Below, one piece after another: positions 59,823-64,000 of a DNA stretch of 64,000 nt (the stretch's first letter is position 1; each line of letters begins with the position of its first letter). The notes below the pieces were generated by a model. The model did no database searches and was not told where the DNA came from. It saw only the letters and a list, made by a program, of their open reading frames with translations. The position numbers and the translations under genes are program-made. Source of the stretch: Pseudomonadaceae bacterium (lineage in GTDB: Bacteria; Pseudomonadota; Gammaproteobacteria; Pseudomonadales; Pseudomonadaceae); assembly GCA_030602315.1 (NCBI GenBank), contig JAUVZY010000004.1, positions 62,001 through 126,000 on the forward strand. The letters run 5' to 3'.

Positions 59823-62729
59823 TCACAGCTCCTGACGTTGGTTGTCCGGGTCGAAGAAGGGCAGCTTGACGACGGTGGCCTGGACCACCTCGCCGCCTTC
59901 GACGCGGATCGGAATGCGGCTGCCGGGCTCGGCCTGCTCCGCTGCGGCATAGGCCAGGCCGATGATCTGGCCGAGGGTCTGGCTGTATTCGCAGGAGGTG
60001 ACGTTGCCGGAGATGTCCGGCCCGTTCAGCACCAGATGGCCTTCGAGCGGCTGGCGCGAACCCTTGGGCAGGGTGAAGCCGACCAGCTTGCGGCGCAGCG
60101 GCTGCTTTTCCAGGATTTCCACCGAGCGCTTGCCGACGAAGAACGGCTTGCTGCGGGCGATGGCCCAGGTCATGTCGATCTCGGCCGGGGTGGTCATGCC
60201 GTCGGTGTCCTGGCTGATGATCACGTGGCCCTTTTCCAGGCGCAGCAGGCGCTGGGTTTCCACGCCGAACGGGCGGATGCCGTCCTTCTCGCCGGCCTGC
60301 ATCAGCGCATCCCACAGGTACTCGCCGTAACGGGCGGGCACGTGGATCTCGTAGCCCAGTTCGCCGACGAAGCCGACGCGCATCAGCCGCGCCGGGATGC
60401 CGAGCACCGTGCCCAGGCGCACGCCGAGGTAGGGGAAGGCTTCGGCGGACAGATCGACGTCCTGGCAGACCTTGCGCAGCACCTGGCGCGACAGCGGGCC
60501 GGCGAGGTTGACCGCCGCCAGCGCCGCGGTGACGTTGGTGATGTCCACGTTCAGCCGCCACTGGGCGTTCCACTTGAGCATCTGCTGGTAGATGCGGTCG
60601 ACGCCGCTGGTGGTGGCGGTGACGTAGAAGTGGTTGTCGGCAAAGCGCGCGCAGACGCCATCGTCGATCACCACGCCCTGTTCGTTGGTCATCAGCGCGT
60701 AGCGCGAGCGGCCGACCGGCTGCTTGACGAAGGCGAAGGTGTACAGGCGGTTGAGAAACTCGGCGGCGTCCGGGCCGCGCACGTCCAGCCCACCGAGGGT
60801 GGACACGTCGATGATGCCGACCTTCTCGCGCACGTGCCGGGCCTCGGCCTGCATGCAGGCCTCGCGCTCCTCGGGCTTGCCGTAGTAGGCCGGGCGCTGC
60901 CAGACGCCGGCGGGCATCATCTTGGCGCCCAGCTCCAGGTGGCGGCGGTGCATCGGCGTCTGCCGGTAGGGATCGAAGCCGCGGCCGGCGACGTGGGCGA
61001 GCTTCTCGGCGACGAACGGCGGACGCGCGGTGGTCACGCCGGTTTCGCTGACGCTGCGGCCGGTGGCCTCGGCCACCAGGCGCGCGGTGGGCAGCGCCGA
61101 ATGACGGCCCTGGGACGGGCCCATGCCGACGGTGGAGAAGCGCTTGACCAGCTGTACGTCGCGGTAGCCATGGCGGGTGGCGTTGACGATGTCGCGGATC
61201 TGCAGGTCTTCGTCGAAATCGACGAATTCCTTGCCCTTGGGATGGGCGAAGATCGGCCAGGGGAAGTTCGGCGACACTTCCACCGCCGGGCTGCCGCACA
61301 CGGTCGGCGCCTCGAGGCCCAGGGCGGCGCAGGCGTTGGCGGCGGTCTCGCGCGCGTCGAGCAGCGCGTTGTCGAGCTGATGCCGGCCATTGACCGAGCC
61401 GGCCACCTGCAGCCCGCCGGGCAGGCCGCTCAGGGTGAAGCTGGCCCGGCTGTCGTCGTAGGCGAGCTTGCCGCCGGCCTGGCAAAGCAGCTGGTAGACC
61501 GGCATGTAGCCGGCCGACATGCACAGGAGGTCGCAGTCGAGCTGCAGGCCCTTGTCGGCCACCTGGCCCTTGGCGGTGATGCGGCGAATGTCCACGCCGC
61601 TGACATGGCGCATGCCCTTGGTGTGCAGCGCCTCGTACACCGTGCTGCCGAGCTGGCAGTCGATGCCGCGGGTCTTGAGCGTGGTGAGCAGGCTGCCGTC
61701 GATCGGCTGGGTGCGCATATCCACCAGTGCGGCCACCTCCACGCCGGCCTCGAGCAGGTCGAGCGCGGCGAGATAGCCGTCGTCGTTGCCGGTCAGCACC
61801 ACGGCGCGCTGGCCGGGCTTGACCGCGTAGAGCTTGATCAGACGCTGCGCGGCGCTGGTCAGCATCACCCCCGGCAGGTCGTTGTTGCGAAAGATCACCG
61901 GCTGGTCGAAGGCGCCGGCGGCGACGATGCACTGCCTGGCGCGCACCTTGTACAGGCGCTTGCCCTGGATCACCGGCAGGAAGTGGTCGGTGAACCAGGC
62001 GTTGCAGGTGGCTTCGAGCAGTACCTCGATGTTCGGATGCTGCGACACGGCAGCGACCAGCTCGCGGCGCAGGCTCTCGGCGCGCTGGCCGGACACGTCA
62101 AAGCGCGCCCAGGCCAGCGAGCCGCCCAGATACGCCTGCTGTTCGATCAGCAGCACCTTGGCCCCGGCATTGGCCGCGGTCAGCGCCGCTTCCAGGCCGG
62201 CCGGGCCGGCGCCGACCACCGCCAGGTCCGGGAACAGGAAGGCCTTGTCGTAGTACTCGGGCTGGAAGTCGAGGTCCAGCACGCCGAGGCCGGCCTTCTT
62301 GCGGATGAAGGGTTCCCAGTGCTTCCACACGCCCTTGGGCTTGTAGAAGGCGCGGTAGTAGAAGCCCACCGGCATGAACTTGGAGAACTTGCCGAGGTAG
62401 GCGTCGCGGTCGTTGTCCAGGCTGCCGGAGACGTTCTGCGCGGTGACGGCCGCGCCTTCGGCCAGCGGCTGCAGGTCGGCCAGCACGTTGGGCTCGTCCG
62501 GCAGCTGCACCAGGGTGTTGGCGTCCTGGCCGGCGAGGGTCAGGGGGCCGCGCGGGCGGTGGTACTTGAACGAGCGCGAGAGCAGCCAGCGGCCGTTGGC
62601 GAGCAGGGCGCTGGCGATGCTGTCGCCCTTGAGGCCCTGGTAGGTCTGGCCGTCGAAGCTGAAGCTGACCGGCTGTTCGCGGTCGATCAGAAGGCCCAGC
62701 GGAGCGGGCAGGCGATTGAAGGCGGTCAT
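59823..62729 (-). CDS. soxA: Sarcosine oxidase alpha subunit
   Basis: Large subunit, 968 aa, of the enzyme that demethylates sarcosine to glycine, H2O2 and 5,10-methylene-THF. N-terminal half: an FAD/NAD-type domain with AVVGAGPAGLEAALTAANAG (about 170-190) and the SoxA N-terminal ferredoxin-like motif; C-terminal half: aminomethyltransferase (GcvT) folate domain (VGFVGELGYEIHVPARYG). The ATG overlaps the soxD stop (ATGA). Normal length. Confidence 0.96.
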   Translation of the reverse strand: MTAFNRLPAPLGLLIDREQPVSFSFDGQTYQGLKGDSIASALLANGRWLLSRSFKYHRPRGPLTLAGQDANTLVQLPDEPNVLADLQPLAEGAAVTAQNVSGSLDNDRDAYLGKFSKFMPVGFYYRAFYKPKGVWKHWEPFIRKKAGLGVLDLDFQPEYYDKAFLFPDLAVVGAGPAGLEAALTAANAGAKVLLIEQQAYLGGSLAWARFDVSGQRAESLRRELVAAVSQHPNIEVLLEATCNAWFTDHFLPVIQGKRLYKVRARQCIVAAGAFDQPVIFRNNDLPGVMLTSAAQRLIKLYAVKPGQRAVVLTGNDDGYLAALDLLEAGVEVAALVDMRTQPIDGSLLTTLKTRGIDCQLGSTVYEALHTKGMRHVSGVDIRRITAKGQVADKGLQLDCDLLCMSAGYMPVYQLLCQAGGKLAYDDSRASFTLSGLPGGLQVAGSVNGRHQLDNALLDARETAANACAALGLEAPTVCGSPAVEVSPNFPWPIFAHPKGKEFVDFDEDLQIRDIVNATRHGYRDVQLVKRFSTVGMGPSQGRHSALPTARLVAEATGRSVSETGVTTARPPFVAEKLAHVAGRGFDPYRQTPMHRRHLELGAKMMPAGVWQRPAYYGKPEEREACMQAEARHVREKVGIIDVSTLGGLDVRGPDAAEFLNRLYTFAFVKQPVGRSRYALMTNEQGVVIDDGVCARFADNHFYVTATTSGVDRIYQQMLKWNAQWRLNVDITNVTAALAAVNLAGPLSRQVLRKVCQDVDLSAEAFPYLGVRLGTVLGIPARLMRVGFVGELGYEIHVPARYGEYLWDALMQAGEKDGIRPFGVETQRLLRLEKGHVIISQDTDGMTTPAEIDMTWAIARSKPFFVGKRSVEILEKQPLRRKLVGFTLPKGSRQPLEGHLVLNGPDISGNVTSCEYSQTLGQIIGLAYAAAEQAEPGSRIPIRVEGGEVVQATVVKLPFFDPDNQRQEL

Positions 62730-63034
62730 GCGTTGACCTCCTGGGCCGGGGCCGGGGCGGCGAAGTCCACCCGGCGGGTGAAGAGTTCCTTCGGATCGAA
62801 GGTGCGGATGATCTCGTCGGTCACCGTGTGGCGCTCGGCGAGAAACCAGTAGCTGGAGGCGTTGTGCATCCACCACTCGATGACCACGCCGGCGCGGTTG
62901 TCGCTGTTGAACACGTAGTCGGCCCAGGTCTCGTCCGAGCAGGTGGCCGGGTCCGGCATGGCCTTGAGTTCGCCGCCGTAGGTGAATTCGCTGATGTTGC
63001 GGGGCCCGTTGAGCGGGCAGGGCATGATCTTCAT
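62726..63034 (-). CDS. soxD: Sarcosine oxidase delta subunit
   Basis: 102 aa. The N-terminal CPLNGPRNISEFTYGGEL carries the zinc-binding Cys of the delta family; YWFLAERHTVTDEI is also typical. Ends 10 bp after soxB begins its 3' side and overlaps the soxA ATG, so the four subunits are one transcription unit. Confidence 0.95.
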   Translation of the reverse strand: MKIMPCPLNGPRNISEFTYGGELKAMPDPATCSDETWADYVFNSDNRAGVVIEWWMHNASSYWFLAERHTVTDEIIRTFDPKELFTRRVDFAAPAPAQEVNA

Positions 63035-63044
63035 GGGGCTGTCC

Positions 63045-64000
63045 TCAATGGCTGGCGGCGGTGGCGCCCATTTCGTTGACCTGGTGGAAGCGCGAGAAGC
63101 GGGCCAGGCTGAACGGGGCGATCAGCTCGGGCACCTTGCCGCCGCTGGCCACCAGCTCGGCCATGGTCTTGCCGCAGATCGGCGTGGACTTGAAGCCCCA
63201 GGTGCCCCAGCCGGCGTCGAGGTAGTAGTTGTCGATCGGCGAGAGGCCCATGATCGGGCTGTAGTCGGGGGTCATGTCGGTGATCCCCGCCCACTGGCGC
63301 ATCAGCTTGGCGTTGGCCAGGAACGGGAACATCTCGATGGCGTGGGCCAGAAGGCCCTCTTTCAGATCCAGCGTCGAGCGGGTGTTGTACAGCGGGTAGG
63401 GGTCGGAGCCGCCGCCGATCACCACCTCGCCGCGGCCGGTCTGCTGCACGTAGCAGTGCAGGGCCGAGGAACTCACCAGCGGGTCGAGGAACGGCTTGAA
63501 CGGCTGGGTCACCATCGCCTGCAGCGGATAGCTGTGGATCGGCGCGCGAATGCCGAGCTTGTTCAGCAACAGCGAGCTGTAGCCGGCGATGGCCTGCACC
63601 ACGCAGCCGCATTTGATCGTGCCGCGGTTGGTCTTCACCGCGGTGACGCGGTTGTTCTCGACGACGAAATCCTGCGCCTCGGTCAGCTCATGGATCTCGA
63701 CGCCGCGCTTGGCCGCTTGCTTGGCGTAGCCCCAGGCCACCGCGTCGTGCCGGGCGGTGGCGCCGTCGATGTGCCAGAGGCCGGCGAGCACCGGCAGGTG
63801 GCCGGGGTCGAGGTTCAGGGTCGGCACCAGCTCGCGGATCTGCTGGCGGTCGATCATCTCGGTGCGCCCGCCGAAGTGCTTGTTCACCTCGGCGCGCTGG
63901 CGAAACGCACGCACCGTCGCATCCGTGTGCGCCAGGGTCAGCTGGCCGCGCTCGGAGTACATGATGTTGAAGTCGAATTCGTTGGACAGGCCCTGGAACA
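63045..64000 (-). CDS. soxB: Sarcosine oxidase beta subunit, N-terminus outside the window
   Basis: FAD-containing beta chain. The frame is open to the right edge (codons upstream of the internal ATG at 63962 read FQGLSNEFDFNIMYSERG), so the start and the N-terminal FAD loop lie beyond base 64000. About 318 residues are present, with IGGGSDPYPLYN and the C-terminal GWGTWGFKSTPICGKTMAELV. Soxoxidase order B-D-A-G is standard. Confidence 0.95.
   Translation of the reverse strand, partial: FQGLSNEFDFNIMYSERGQLTLAHTDATVRAFRQRAEVNKHFGGRTEMIDRQQIRELVPTLNLDPGHLPVLAGLWHIDGATARHDAVAWGYAKQAAKRGVEIHELTEAQDFVVENNRVTAVKTNRGTIKCGCVVQAIAGYSSLLLNKLGIRAPIHSYPLQAMVTQPFKPFLDPLVSSSALHCYVQQTGRGEVVIGGGSDPYPLYNTRSTLDLKEGLLAHAIEMFPFLANAKLMRQWAGITDMTPDYSPIMGLSPIDNYYLDAGWGTWGFKSTPICGKTMAELVASGGKVPELIAPFSLARFSRFHQVNEMGATAASH

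Noticed and set aside
59445-62852. 1135-codon open frame on the plus strand
   Set aside because: Antisense to soxA/soxG; composition and lack of motifs mark it as a shadow.

Overview
The window reads as chromosomal DNA of a high-GC gammaproteobacterium of the Pseudomonas / Stutzerimonas group. Reasons: dense coding at high GC; gene clusters typical of pseudomonads (tpm-htpX, a tRNA-Glu/tRNA-Gly pair, queF, mlaA, tal, dusA; a PP2C-kinase gene inside the nitrate assimilation locus; soxBDAG); perfect or near-perfect sigma-54 promoters; and an ibpA gene with a sigma-32 promoter and a ROSE-type leader. The species cannot be fixed from sequence alone.

Layout. 1-7.2 kb: AI-2E-type transporter (5' truncated), patatin-like lipase, spermidine-synthase-like protein, a chemoreceptor of unusual topology, DEAD-box helicase. 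7.4-8.4 kb: PfkB-type kinase. 8.4-20.6 kb: a nitrate block, all on the minus strand: cobA, nasA (nitrate reductase), nasC-like FAD subunit, PP2C-kinase, nitrate transporter, porin, then a NIT-like protein plus a chemoreceptor. 20.7-36.7 kb: housekeeping genes (tpm, htpX, alaA-like, msrB, GST, tRNAs, ABC exporter, queF, ibpA, mlaA, PilZ / RsbU-type regulator / STAS, tal, dusA). 36.7-37.1 kb: a decayed IS3-family remnant. 37.1-42.9 kb: MocR regulator, ccoG, cysI and a DUF934 gene. 43.0-54.0 kb: on the minus strand, a sigma-54/AcoR-type acetoin / 2,3-butanediol catabolic cluster (GMC dehydrogenase with a Tat subunit, E1 alpha, butanediol dehydrogenase, E1 beta, free lipoyl protein, E2 core, lipoate ligase), followed by a compositionally foreign PQQ quinohemoprotein dehydrogenase and an OprB-type porin; acoR is divergent. 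56.3-64 kb: GAF-PAS-PAS-GGDEF protein, IclR regulator, soxG-A-D-B (soxB runs off the window).

The most interesting signal is a family of four leaders in the nitrate block (ahead of nasC, the transporter, the porin and the chemoreceptor/NIT pair). Each has a sigma-54 promoter followed 40-90 bp later by an intrinsic terminator that lies BEFORE the start codon. Three share the 12-mer GACAAAGGCGTC in the terminator stem. This is the architecture of NasT/NasR (ANTAR) transcription antitermination. It extends the regulon to a porin and to a chemoreceptor that has no ligand-binding domain of its own but is translationally coupled to a membrane-anchored NIT-like protein, that is, a candidate split nitrate chemoreceptor. 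nasS/nasT themselves are not in the window.
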